Shown piece by piece: positions 8,394 through 16,473 of a DNA stretch of 64,000 nucleotides (its first letter is position 1; each line of letters starts with the position of its first letter). Source of the stretch: Nocardia concava NBRC 100430. GTDB taxonomy: Bacteria > Actinomycetota > Actinomycetes > Mycobacteriales > Mycobacteriaceae. A program made the position numbers and the translations under genes. The notes beneath the pieces were generated by a model. That model was given only the letters and a program-made list of their open reading frames with translations. It had not been told where the DNA came from and searched no databases. The DNA is taken from assembly GCF_000308815.1 (NCBI RefSeq), contig NZ_BAFX01000074.1, positions 1-64,000 on the forward strand, given 5' to 3'.

Positions 8394-9629
8394 GTGTCCG
8401 CGCCGTCCATCCCCAATCGGATCGATTTCACCGATCCCGATCTGCTCGCCACTCGCCTGCCCGTCGAGGAGTTCGCCGAGCTCCGTCGTACCAGCCCCGT
8501 TGCCTGGATTCCGCAGGTGGGCAGCGGGTTCAAGGATGACGGCTACTGGGCCGTCACCCAGATGGAGGACATCAAGGAGATCTCCAAGACTCCGGATGTC
8601 TACTCCTCGGAAGAGAACACCGCGGTCATCCGCTTCTACGACGACATCATGCGCGAGGAGATCGAGGTCCAGCGCTTTCTGCTGCTGAACCAGGATCCGC
8701 CGCGCCACACCAAGCTGCGCCGCATCGTGTCCAAGGGTTTCACCCCGCGCGCGGTGGAGAGCCTGCGCAACGCGCTGCGCGAGCGCGCCGAGCGAATCGT
8801 GCACGAGGCCAAGAAGAACGGCTCCGGCGACTTCGTCAAGGAGGTCGCGTGCGAGCTGCCGCTGCAGGCCATCGCCGAGCTGATCGGCATCCCGCAGGAA
8901 GATCGCGGCAAGATCTTCGACTGGACCAACCAGATGATCTCCTACGACGATCCGGACTTCGAGGGTGACCACAAGGTCGCCACCGCCGAGGTCATGGGCT
9001 ACTCCTGGAACCTGGCCGAGGAGAAGCGCAAGTGCCCGGTCGACCTGGACGGCCACGAGCAGATCATCAACACCCTGCTCAATGCCGACGTCGACGGCGA
9101 GGCCCTGGCCTCGGACGAATTCGCCTGGTTCGTCATCCTGCTCGCGGTCGCCGGCAACGAGACCACCCGTAATGCCATCACCCACGGCATGAAGGCGTTC
9201 GTCGACCACCCCGAGCAGTGGGAGATCTACCGCGAGCAGCGCCCGCGCACCGCGCCCGACGAGATCGTCCGCTGGGCCACCCCGGTCATCGCCTTCCAGC
9301 GCACCGTTCTTCAGGACACCGTCCTCGGCGGCCAGGAGCTCAAGAAGGGCCAGCGCGTCGGAATGTTCTACTCCGCCGCCAACTTCGACGAGACCGTCTT
9401 CGAGAATCCGTTCGAGTTCAATGTCCTCCGGAACCCGAATCCCCATGTAGGCTTCGGCGGCACCGGCACCCACTTCTGCGTGGGCGCCAACCTGGCCCGA
9501 CTGGAGATCGACCTCATGTTCAACGCCATCGCCGATGTGATGCCGAACCTGAGCCAGGTCTCCGACCCCGTCCGCCTGCGCTCGGGCTGGCTGAACGGCA
9601 TCAAGAGCTGGCAGGTCAAGTACGAGTGA
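8394..9629 (+). CDS. cyp125: Cytochrome P450, CYP125-type steroid C26/27-monooxygenase
   Basis: 411 residues. CYP125 oxidises the terminal methyl of the cholesterol side chain, starting its beta-oxidation-like removal. The haem-binding motif FGGTGTHFCVGANLAR has Cys362; the I-helix oxygen-activation motif AGNETT is at 253-258; the ExxR helix and DEIVRWATPVIAFQRT are present. Long stretches follow mycobacterial CYP125A1 as I remember it, for example LRSGWLNGIKSWQV at the end and CELPLQAIAELIGIPQEDRGK. GTG 8394 is chosen because AAAGGAGGT lies just upstream. The TetR gene follows with 15 bases between. No other cholesterol-ring genes are adjacent, so it is an isolated copy and could act on another sterol or branched lipid. 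Confidence 0.88.
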   Translation: MSAPSIPNRIDFTDPDLLATRLPVEEFAELRRTSPVAWIPQVGSGFKDDGYWAVTQMEDIKEISKTPDVYSSEENTAVIRFYDDIMREEIEVQRFLLLNQDPPRHTKLRRIVSKGFTPRAVESLRNALRERAERIVHEAKKNGSGDFVKEVACELPLQAIAELIGIPQEDRGKIFDWTNQMISYDDPDFEGDHKVATAEVMGYSWNLAEEKRKCPVDLDGHEQIINTLLNADVDGEALASDEFAWFVILLAVAGNETTRNAITHGMKAFVDHPEQWEIYREQRPRTAPDEIVRWATPVIAFQRTVLQDTVLGGQELKKGQRVGMFYSAANFDETVFENPFEFNVLRNPNPHVGFGGTGTHFCVGANLARLEIDLMFNAIADVMPNLSQVSDPVRLRSGWLNGIKSWQVKYE

Positions 9630-9644
9630 GTGGTCGAAACCAGC

Positions 9645-10373
9645 ATGAGTGAACCCCGTCGACGCGGCCGGATGCCTGCGGTCAGCGACGCCGACATCCG
9701 CCGCGTCGCGCGGTCACTGCTGGTCGAGCAAGGCCCGGACGCGATCACGCTGCGGGCCATCGCGCGGGAGCTGGGCATCACCGCTCCCGCGCTCTATCGC
9801 TATTACGAATCCCGCGACGATCTCGTCGCCGCCGTCCGCACCGACGTCTGCGCCGACCTGGCCAAGGACCTCGAGGCCGCCATCGCCGACCTCCCCGACG
9901 ACGCCGGCACCCGCTTCTTCGCCATCTGCCGCGGCTTCCGCACCTGGGCCCTGACCCACTCCCGCGAATTCACCCTCGTCTTCGCCTCCCCGGTGACCGC
10001 CGGAATCACCAGCGCCATGCAGCAATTCGGCGAACCCGTCGGCCGCATCTTCCTCGGCGCCGCCGGCCGCCTGCTCACCGAATACGAGGTAGTCACCCCG
10101 CCCCTGGACCTCATCCCGTCCGAACTCCGCGACGACCTGATGAAGTTCCAAACGGAACTCCTTGCCGTCCTGGCGGATTCGGGCCAGAAGTTCCCCGCGG
10201 AAAAGCTCGACCTGGGCGTCAGCTACGTCATGATCCAGTTCTGGGCCCGCCTCTACGGCCACGTAACCCTAGAGGTCTTCAACAACTACCCCATCCAAAT
10301 CTCCCACCCCGACGTCCTCTTCGACTCCACCCTCGCCGACATCGGCCGCAGCATCGGCCTGGTCGCAGGCTGA
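9645..10373 (+). CDS. TetR-family regulator downstream of CYP125
   Basis: 242 residues. A basic arm (EPRRRGRMPAVSDADIRR) precedes a TetR helix-turn-helix (ITLRAIARELGITAPALYRY). The C-terminal half resembles the TetR_C_33/WHG effector domain (FRTWALTHSREFTLVFASPV). The gene is 15 bases after the P450 stop and almost surely shares its transcript, so it may autoregulate the P450. GTG 9630 is an alternative start directly after the P450 stop. Confidence 0.85.
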   Translation: MSEPRRRGRMPAVSDADIRRVARSLLVEQGPDAITLRAIARELGITAPALYRYYESRDDLVAAVRTDVCADLAKDLEAAIADLPDDAGTRFFAICRGFRTWALTHSREFTLVFASPVTAGITSAMQQFGEPVGRIFLGAAGRLLTEYEVVTPPLDLIPSELRDDLMKFQTELLAVLADSGQKFPAEKLDLGVSYVMIQFWARLYGHVTLEVFNNYPIQISHPDVLFDSTLADIGRSIGLVAG

Positions 10374-10412
10374 CGCCCACGCTGCCGCCGTTGATCTCCT
10401 ACGCACAGGACG

Positions 10413-10436
10413 GGAAACTGGTTTCCTGTTGGAAAC
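10413..10436. promoter_or_regulatory. GGAAAC triple half-site operator
   Basis: Three alternating half-sites: GGAAAC (10413), GTTTCC (10421) and GGAAAC (10431). They form two overlapping palindromes with 2- and 4-base spacers. The element ends just before the start of the membrane protein/winged-helix pair, so it probably binds the winged-helix protein of that pair. Confidence 0.6.
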
Positions 10437-10457
10437 TGGTTGATGTACGTTGATGGG

Positions 10458-10925
10458 GTGACCGAGATTCAGACTCCGCAGGAAGCGTTGGATGTTGCTG
10501 CCGCCAGTACGCGGCAGGCGCGGGATGCGGCCGCGTTGCCCACCTGGGGGCCGATTGCGGCGGGGGTGGCCGGCGGGCTTGCCGTCATGCTGCTGTGCAC
10601 GGTGGTCGAGATCGGGGTCGTGAGTCCGCTCGGGTGGGGTGCCGGTGTCGCGGGAATTGCTGCGGGAGTGGTGTATTACCGGCTGCTGGGCTGGTTGAAG
10701 CGGGTGCGCCGGGAGCGTGGGATCATTCCGCTGCCATTGGCGGAGTGGAAGCAGAATGTGCTTCTGATCGTGGTGATCATGGTGGTACCGCCGGTTGGAC
10801 TGGCCGGCTCGGGCTTGGATGTGTGGCTGCGGCTGCTGTCCGCCGCGATCATGGGCGTCTGGATCTGGTTCACGCAGGCGCGACCCCGGTTCACCTGGTG
10901 GAAGAACCGGCATTGGAAGAGCTGA
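10458..10925 (+). CDS. Small integral membrane protein
   Basis: 155 residues; function not recognised. Four hydrophobic stretches are visible, including GPIAAGVAGGLAVMLLCTVV, GAGVAGIAAGVVYYRLLGWL, NVLLIVVIMVVPPVGLAG and LRLLSAAIMGVWIWF, with a basic tail (WWKNRHWKS). GTG 10458 gives MTEIQTPQEALDVA; ATG 10443 is possible. The start follows the GGAAAC operator so closely that a leaderless transcript is likely. The downstream regulator gene overlaps its end by 28 bases, which implies translational coupling. Confidence 0.65.
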   Translation: MTEIQTPQEALDVAAASTRQARDAAALPTWGPIAAGVAGGLAVMLLCTVVEIGVVSPLGWGAGVAGIAAGVVYYRLLGWLKRVRRERGIIPLPLAEWKQNVLLIVVIMVVPPVGLAGSGLDVWLRLLSAAIMGVWIWFTQARPRFTWWKNRHWKS

Positions 10926-11242
10926 ACGAGCTGTTCGGCTCGCTGCCGCGGTTGAAGCTCGTCGCCTTCCTCGACGGGTGCAGCGAAGCGGAATTCCTGG
11001 TGATCACCGACCTGTGCGGGCTGAACAAATCCACCCTCTCCAAAGCGATGACCACCCTGGAAACGGCCAAGTACGTCACCGTCACCAAGGGCTACGACGG
11101 CCGCAAGCCGAAGACCTGGCTGGCCCTGACTCACAAGGGCCGCACCGCCTATCACGCCCACCTGGCCGCCCTCGCCGCTCTCACCCGCAAGGCAAGCGAG
11201 ACCGACCACCGTCCTGACGACACCGGACGAACCGGCGGGTAA
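10898..11242 (+). CDS. Winged-helix DNA-binding regulator (HTH_34/MarR-like)
   Basis: 114 residues matching the short winged-helix family (PF13601 type): PRLKLVAFLDGCSEAEF, recognition helix LCGLNKSTLSKAMTTLE, wing YVTVTKGYDGRKPKTWLALT and closing helix KGRTAYHAHLAAL. GTG 10898 is inside the preceding membrane-protein gene, so the two are co-translated. Such pairs usually have the regulator repress its own operon; the GGAAAC half-sites upstream are its likely target. Confidence 0.8.
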   Translation: MEEPALEELNELFGSLPRLKLVAFLDGCSEAEFLVITDLCGLNKSTLSKAMTTLETAKYVTVTKGYDGRKPKTWLALTHKGRTAYHAHLAALAALTRKASETDHRPDDTGRTGG

Positions 11243-11269
11243 GGGCAACGGTGTGGAAGCATCGGCCGC

Positions 11270-11683
11270 ATGTCGATTTCAGCGGAGGCCATTGCGCATG
11301 TGCGGCTCACGGTTTGCGATATCGAGCGGTCGCGGGCGTTCTACGAGGCGGTGTTCGGATGGCCGGTGGCGCTGGAGGTTCCGGCCGGCGCGGACGAGGA
11401 AACCCGGCAGCGGCTCAGCTTCCTGCACGGCGGCGTGATCTATCGGATGCCCCAGGGCCTGCTCGGCCTGCGCCCCGCCGCCACCGATCGCTTCGACGAA
11501 AACCGCGTCGGCCTGGACCATCTCGCCTTCGCCGTGCAATCACTGGCCGAACTGGAAGCCGCCGCAACACATCTCGACACCTGCGGCGTCATCCGCGAGG
11601 AGATCAAAGACATCGGCGTGAGCTACATCCTCGAATTCCGCGACCCGGACAATATCGCCCTGGAGCTGGTCGCTCCCAAGTAG
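11270..11683 (+). CDS. Glyoxalase/bleomycin-resistance-type (VOC) protein
   Basis: 137 residues, one vicinal-oxygen-chelate domain. It shows the start HVRLTVCDIERSRAFYEAVF, the middle GLDHLAFAVQSLAELEAAA and the end ILEFRDPDNIALELV, the usual betaalphabetabetabeta order with metal-ligand His and Glu positions. The family covers dioxygenases, isomerases and drug-binding proteins, and the substrate cannot be told. It is convergent with the DUF2252 gene, with only 10 bases between. Confidence 0.8.
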   Translation: MSISAEAIAHVRLTVCDIERSRAFYEAVFGWPVALEVPAGADEETRQRLSFLHGGVIYRMPQGLLGLRPAATDRFDENRVGLDHLAFAVQSLAELEAAATHLDTCGVIREEIKDIGVSYILEFRDPDNIALELVAPK

Positions 11684-11693
11684 CGGGCGAGTC

Positions 11694-13115
11694 TCACACC
11701 CCTGTCTCCGCTGCGATCCGGCCCGTGCGCACCGCCGCGACCAAGTCGGCGTGGTCGGCCTCGGTGCGGTTGGCGTAGGTGACGGCGAAGGAGGCGATTG
11801 CTTCGTCGAGTTCGTCGCTCTTGCCGGAGTATCCGGCGATGAGGCGGGGGTCGGCGGTGTGGGAGTGGGCGCGGGCGAGGAGGGCGCCGGTCATGCGGGC
11901 GTAGTCGTCGATTTCGTCGGCGGGGAGTTCTGCCGGGTCGACGCTGCCCTTGCGGTTGCGGAATTGGCGGACCTGGAAGGGGCGGCCAGCCACTGATGTC
12001 CAGCCGAGCAGGATGTCGCTGACTACCTGCATTCGCTTCTGGCCGAGAACGACTCGGCGGCCCTCATGGTCCACCTCGGGTACTTCGAAGCCGGCGGTCA
12101 TCAGGTGCGGGACCAGGGTGGACGGGCGGGCCTCCTTTACCTGGAGGACGAGGGGCTGGCCCCGATGGTCCAGGAGGAGAACGACATACGAGCGGGTGCC
12201 GACGCTGCCTGCGCCGACGACTCGGAAGGCGACGTCGTGGACCGCGTGGCGGGCCAGCAGGGGGAGCAGGTCCTCGGGGACCGTTGTCGCGTACTGCTCG
12301 AGGGACGCCGCCACCGCTGCGGCCTCGGAGTCCGGCACCCGTCGCAGCACCGGCAATGCCTCGATGAAGCGCCGTCCACCGTCCTCGAGCTCCTCCGTCG
12401 ACGTCGACGCGAAGCGCCCGCTGGTATTGGCCCGCGCCTTGCGGGAGACCCGCTTCAGTGTGCCGAGCAGGTCGTGGGCATCGGCGTGGGAGACGAGTTC
12501 CTCGTCCGCGATGGCGTTCCACGCGTCCAGCACCGGCAGCTCGGCGAGCAGCCGCATGGTGTGGCGATACGCGCCCGCCGCGTCGAAAGCCGCCTTGCGA
12601 CAGCGGTTCTCATCGGCCCCGGCCTCGCGGCCCGCGAGTACGAGCGAGGCCGCGAGCCGCTTGAGATCCCATTCCCAAGGGCCCTGGACCGTCTCGTCGA
12701 AGTCATTGAGGTCGATGACCAACTCGCCCCGCGCATCGGCGTACAGCCCGAAGTTGGCGGCATGCGCGTCCCCGCAGATTTGCGCGCGAATCCGCGTCAT
12801 GGGCGTGCGCGCGAGGTCGTACGCCATCAGACCCGCCGACCCGCGCAGAAACGCGAAGGGTGAAGCCGCCATCCGGCCCGCCCGCAGCGGAGTGAGCTCG
12901 GCGATCCGCCCACGATTGGATTCCTCGACAGCGTCGGCAATGTGCGGCCGCGCTCCGTCGAGCTCGAATGCGGAATGCGCGCTGCGCGGCACCGACTTTC
13001 GCAGCGCCTTGCCCTCGTTCTTCGGCGACCCCTGGGCGGGCCACTCGGCGAACCCCCGCACCGGCGGCAGCCGCCGCAGACCCGACCCGGTCGCCGTTTC
13101 CTCGATGCCGGTCAC
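11694..13115 (-). CDS. DUF2252 protein (kinase-like fold)
   Basis: 473 residues. The motif ICGDAHAANFG followed by ELVIDLNDFDE resembles the catalytic GDxHxxN and DxD of aminoglycoside/choline-kinase-type folds, as known for DUF2252; the real substrate is unknown. Other family blocks include RMAASPFAFLRGSA, GAGSVGTRSYVVLL and LQVKEARPS. GTG 13115 is chosen: AGGAG precedes it and the MMPL stop is only 2 bases upstream, so the two genes are coupled in one operon. A role linked to the transporter (for example modifying cargo) is only inference. Confidence 0.82.
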   Translation of the reverse strand: MTGIEETATGSGLRRLPPVRGFAEWPAQGSPKNEGKALRKSVPRSAHSAFELDGARPHIADAVEESNRGRIAELTPLRAGRMAASPFAFLRGSAGLMAYDLARTPMTRIRAQICGDAHAANFGLYADARGELVIDLNDFDETVQGPWEWDLKRLAASLVLAGREAGADENRCRKAAFDAAGAYRHTMRLLAELPVLDAWNAIADEELVSHADAHDLLGTLKRVSRKARANTSGRFASTSTEELEDGGRRFIEALPVLRRVPDSEAAAVAASLEQYATTVPEDLLPLLARHAVHDVAFRVVGAGSVGTRSYVVLLLDHRGQPLVLQVKEARPSTLVPHLMTAGFEVPEVDHEGRRVVLGQKRMQVVSDILLGWTSVAGRPFQVRQFRNRKGSVDPAELPADEIDDYARMTGALLARAHSHTADPRLIAGYSGKSDELDEAIASFAVTYANRTEADHADLVAAVRTGRIAAETGV

Positions 13116-13117
13116 GG

Positions 13118-15358
13118 TCAACTCCTGGCGTCGACGAGTTCGGGCTCGCGCAGGTGCTGGGGTTCGGCCCGAAGAACGGGTTCGCCCAAGCCGATTCGAC
13201 GTTGGAGGCGCTTCATCCAGGCCGGAGCCCACCAGGCCCGGTCGCCGAGGAGCTTCATGGTGGCGGGGACGAGGAGCATGCGCAGCACGGTGGCGTCGAT
13301 GAGCAGGGCGGCGATCATGCCGTAGGCGATGTACTGCATGAGAACCAGATCGGAGAAGGCGAAGGCGCCGGTCACCACGAGCAGGATCAGGGCCGCGGCG
13401 GTGATGATGCGGCCGGTGTGTGCCGTGCCGGAGCGGATGGCCTCCTCGGTGGTCGCGCCGCGCGCGCGGGCTTCGACCATGCGGGACAAGAGAAATACCT
13501 CGTAGTCGGTGGAGAGCCCGTAGATGATCGCGATGATCAGGAACAGGATGTTGGCCTGGATCGGCTGCGGGGTGAAGTTCAGCAGGGTCGCGCCGTGACC
13601 CTCGGTGAAGATCCAGGTCAGGATGCCGAGGGTGGAGCCCAGACCGAGAACGCTCATGAAGGCGGCCTTGAGGGGCAGGACCAGCGAGCCGAAGGTGAGG
13701 AACATGAGGATCGTGGTGAAGGCCAGCACCAGCAGGATCATCAGCGGCAGCCGATCGAGCAGCGCCGCGATGGCATCGTGCTGGATCGTCGGCACACCGC
13801 CGACGAGCAGCGTCACATCATCGGGAACCGGCAGCGCCCGCAGATAGTCGATCGTCTTGTCGTACTTGGTGGAATCGACCAGGAACGCCGAAGTCCGATA
13901 GATATCCGCCTGCTTCTTCGAGCGGGTCGGAATATCGAACCCGGCGGGCAGCAGTCCGGGCGCCTTGCTCGCCTGCGCCAGCAGCGGACCGACCTCGGTG
14001 CTGTCATCCGTCTTGATGATCAATTCGATCGGATCGGACTTGCGGTAGGGGAAATAGGTGTCGATCTGCTGCTGAGCCACGCGCACCGTATTGTCCGGCG
14101 GCAGATACTTCTCGCTGAACCCGCCGAAGGCGATATTGCGCACCGGCACGATCAACAGCAGCAGACCGAGGATCAACACCGCGGTGATCTTGCGCGGATG
14201 CCGCATCACCCAGTCGGTGCTGCGGCCCCAGAACCCGTTCTCCACCTCGTCCGCCGACTGTGTACGCCGGAATCGCTTGATGCCCAGCGCATCCACCCGC
14301 CGACCCAGGATCGCCAGCATCGCGGGCAGAATCGTCACGGCCGTCAGCGCCGCCAGCGAGACCGTGGCGATCGCGCCGTAGGCGATCGACTTCAGGAACC
14401 CCTGCGGGAAGATCAGCATGCCGCCCAGGCTGGCCACGATCATGGTGGCGGAGAACAGCACCGTGCGTCCCGCGGTCATCACCGTGCGCCGCACGGCCGT
14501 GGGCGTGTCATATCCCGCGGCCACCTCCTCGCGGAACCGGCTCACGATGAACAGCGCGTAGTCGATGGCCAACCCCAGCCCGATCATCGAAACCACCGGG
14601 GCCACAAAGGAATTCACCTCGGTGTAGTTCGTGATCCACCGCACGATCCCGTTCGCGCCCAGCACCGTGAGCACACCCATCAGCAGCGGCAGCGACGCGG
14701 CCACCACACCGCCGAAGATGAAGAACAACAGCACCGCCACCGCCGGAATGGCCAGCAGCTCCATCCGATGGGTATCGGCGGAAATGGTGTCGGTCAGCGC
14801 CGTGGCCACCGGCTGCAGCCCGCCGACCCGCACCTCGATCCCGGGAACCGTGAACGCGCCCTTCACCTTCGCGTACTCCGCCGCGAAGTCGCCGCCGACG
14901 ACGTCCTTCAGGGCGATGCCCGCGATCGTGCGCGTCTTGTCCTTGGTGGCGAAGGCGGCGGAGGGACCCCGCAGGGAGTTCACATTCGGCCAGTACGCGA
15001 AACTCACACCCGCGATCTCGTCCGGAAAACGCTGGGGGAGCGCGTTGAGCGCATCGACCACCGGCTGACTGACATCCGGATCATCGAACGTCGTGCCCTC
15101 GGGCGCCTGGTAGAGCACGACCACATCGACATCGTGGGTCGCCTCGAAATTGATGGCCGACAGCTGCGATTCGAGCACGGACTCCGAACTCGGATCGTCC
15201 AAACCGCCCGCGCTGAGATGACTCTCGAAGCCCCAGGCGTATCCGCCCAGCGCCAGCATCGCCGCCGCGACCAGGGCGAGCACGACGAACCGGAAGCGCG
15301 CTACGAATTTGCCCCATAGCGCGAACACATCTCGATCACGCGGTCGCCTCATGCCCAT
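13118..15358 (-). CDS. MMPL-family RND transporter (first copy)
   Basis: 746 residues. The RND-type layout has an N-terminal membrane helix, a large periplasmic loop, a helix bundle, a second loop and a second bundle. The Asp-Tyr pairs used for proton relay in MmpL3 are present in both halves: LGLAIDYALFIVSRFREE and IYGLSTDYEVFLLSRM. The family exports lipids or drugs across the inner membrane using the proton gradient. The cytoplasmic tail is short and ends RAEPQHLREPELVDARS. The DUF2252 gene follows in the same operon. A short inverted repeat lies 40 bases upstream of the start. Confidence 0.9.
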   Translation of the reverse strand: MGMRRPRDRDVFALWGKFVARFRFVVLALVAAAMLALGGYAWGFESHLSAGGLDDPSSESVLESQLSAINFEATHDVDVVVLYQAPEGTTFDDPDVSQPVVDALNALPQRFPDEIAGVSFAYWPNVNSLRGPSAAFATKDKTRTIAGIALKDVVGGDFAAEYAKVKGAFTVPGIEVRVGGLQPVATALTDTISADTHRMELLAIPAVAVLLFFIFGGVVAASLPLLMGVLTVLGANGIVRWITNYTEVNSFVAPVVSMIGLGLAIDYALFIVSRFREEVAAGYDTPTAVRRTVMTAGRTVLFSATMIVASLGGMLIFPQGFLKSIAYGAIATVSLAALTAVTILPAMLAILGRRVDALGIKRFRRTQSADEVENGFWGRSTDWVMRHPRKITAVLILGLLLLIVPVRNIAFGGFSEKYLPPDNTVRVAQQQIDTYFPYRKSDPIELIIKTDDSTEVGPLLAQASKAPGLLPAGFDIPTRSKKQADIYRTSAFLVDSTKYDKTIDYLRALPVPDDVTLLVGGVPTIQHDAIAALLDRLPLMILLVLAFTTILMFLTFGSLVLPLKAAFMSVLGLGSTLGILTWIFTEGHGATLLNFTPQPIQANILFLIIAIIYGLSTDYEVFLLSRMVEARARGATTEEAIRSGTAHTGRIITAAALILLVVTGAFAFSDLVLMQYIAYGMIAALLIDATVLRMLLVPATMKLLGDRAWWAPAWMKRLQRRIGLGEPVLRAEPQHLREPELVDARS

Positions 15359-15398
15359 ACGACACGGTAACAGTCAAGATCACTAGAAGTGAAAAACG

Positions 15399-15414
15399 TT
15401 GCAATACAATGCAA
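15399..15414. promoter_or_regulatory. TTGCA/TGCAA inverted repeat upstream of MMPL
   Basis: TTGCA (15399-15403) and TGCAA (15410-15414) flank ATACAA in an AT-rich 60-base gap, upstream of the minus-strand MMPL gene and downstream of the membrane-anchored protein gene. It could be an operator for the MMPL/DUF2252 operon; the short arms keep confidence low. Confidence 0.35.
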
Positions 15415-15429
15415 TTCAGCTATTTCCGA

Positions 15430-16419
15430 TCAGTGGCAGCCATCGGTGGCGGGAATCGGGTGGGTGGGGTCGAAGTAGTAATCGGAGTCGTGCTCCGGCG
15501 GTGTTAACCCGTGGCCGTTTCCGAAGGAAGGCGCCAGGAAACCCTTTCTGGCCCAGGCGCAATCCACGGCATAGGTGTGGCCCTTCCCGTTGCGTAGCCA
15601 GATGCCCTGGGACTCGGCCGAATACGGCCGCCCCGAGCCGTCGGTCGCGCCGACGAAGGTGTAGTCGATTTCCCACCGCTGCACCACCACGATGTCCATC
15701 GCCTGGTGGACCTTCTGCGGATTCCCCGGATCGAAGGCGTAGGCCACCACGTAATTGGTGTGCACCGCCAGATCGCCTTCGTCATTGACCTGGGCGACCA
15801 TGGTGCCGTTCACCTTCGGCTGCGCGGGCAGCAATTGCTGACCCGGCGCGAGCGCGGTGACGAACATGCCCTTGCCGTCCTCGGGAGTATCCCGGATTTG
15901 TTTCTCGGCGTATTCGCGGTATTTCGGCGCGAATTGGCTCAGCACCCGCGCGGTGTCATCGGCCAGCAGCGTGGCGCGATCGACCCGCGCGGTGATCAGG
16001 GCCGGGCGGGTGCGCTCGTAGGCCGCGGCGACGGCGCCCGCGTCATAACGCCCGACGGGTGCGGGTTCGGGCGCCACGAATCCCTCCGCACCGTCGGCCC
16101 AGCCCGCCGCGGGAGTATTGAGAAACGGCATCGTGAGATTCACCCGCACGGTTTCGGGCGCCCGCTTGGTCGAGGTCGCGCTCGGCTGCCCCGAACTCGA
16201 TACGCCGACCGCCCCCATACTCGGCCGATTGAACGCGATCCACGCCCCCAGCACGACCACCAGCACCGCGGTCACCGGTATCCATCTGCGCATCCGGCGG
16301 TTTCGGCTCGACCAACGCTGGCGGCGCGCATGCTGTTTCTCTATGCGCGCGATGCGGTCGGCCCATTCCGACCCCATCAGATCCGGGTGGTTCGCCAGAT
16401 CGTCGTTCTCGCTGTTCAT
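15430..16419 (-). CDS. Membrane-anchored exported protein, unknown function
   Basis: 329 residues. A charged cytoplasmic start (about 1-45, with RIARIEKQHARRQRW) is followed by one membrane segment (about 47-64, WIPVTAVLVVVLGAWIAF), a Ser/Thr-rich linker and a long outside domain without recognised motifs. Its pattern (YVVAYAFDPGNPQKVHQAMD, WEIDYTFVGATDG, two late Cys) looks like a secreted beta-rich domain. It lies 54 bases after the ThrE-type gene on the same strand, with a small hairpin (16432-16448) between them. Confidence 0.65.
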   Translation of the reverse strand: MNSENDDLANHPDLMGSEWADRIARIEKQHARRQRWSSRNRRMRRWIPVTAVLVVVLGAWIAFNRPSMGAVGVSSSGQPSATSTKRAPETVRVNLTMPFLNTPAAGWADGAEGFVAPEPAPVGRYDAGAVAAAYERTRPALITARVDRATLLADDTARVLSQFAPKYREYAEKQIRDTPEDGKGMFVTALAPGQQLLPAQPKVNGTMVAQVNDEGDLAVHTNYVVAYAFDPGNPQKVHQAMDIVVVQRWEIDYTFVGATDGSGRPYSAESQGIWLRNGKGHTYAVDCAWARKGFLAPSFGNGHGLTPPEHDSDYYFDPTHPIPATDGCH

Positions 16420-16431
16420 TCATCCCCACGT

Positions 16432-16448
16432 TCGGTCGAGCGGACCGA
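16432..16448. promoter_or_regulatory. Short inverted repeat TCGGTC/GACCGA
   Basis: Six-base perfect arms with a 5-base loop in the 54-base gap between the ThrE-type gene and the membrane-anchored protein gene. It could attenuate read-through or be an operator for the second gene. No T run follows. Confidence 0.3.
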
Positions 16449-16473
16449 CGTTAACGGACGAACCGGGCGCTGA

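Noticed and set aside
12968..15319. Long plus-strand frame opposite the first MMPL gene
   Set aside because: It covers a well-supported transporter gene and encodes His/Gln/Arg-rich low-complexity sequence.
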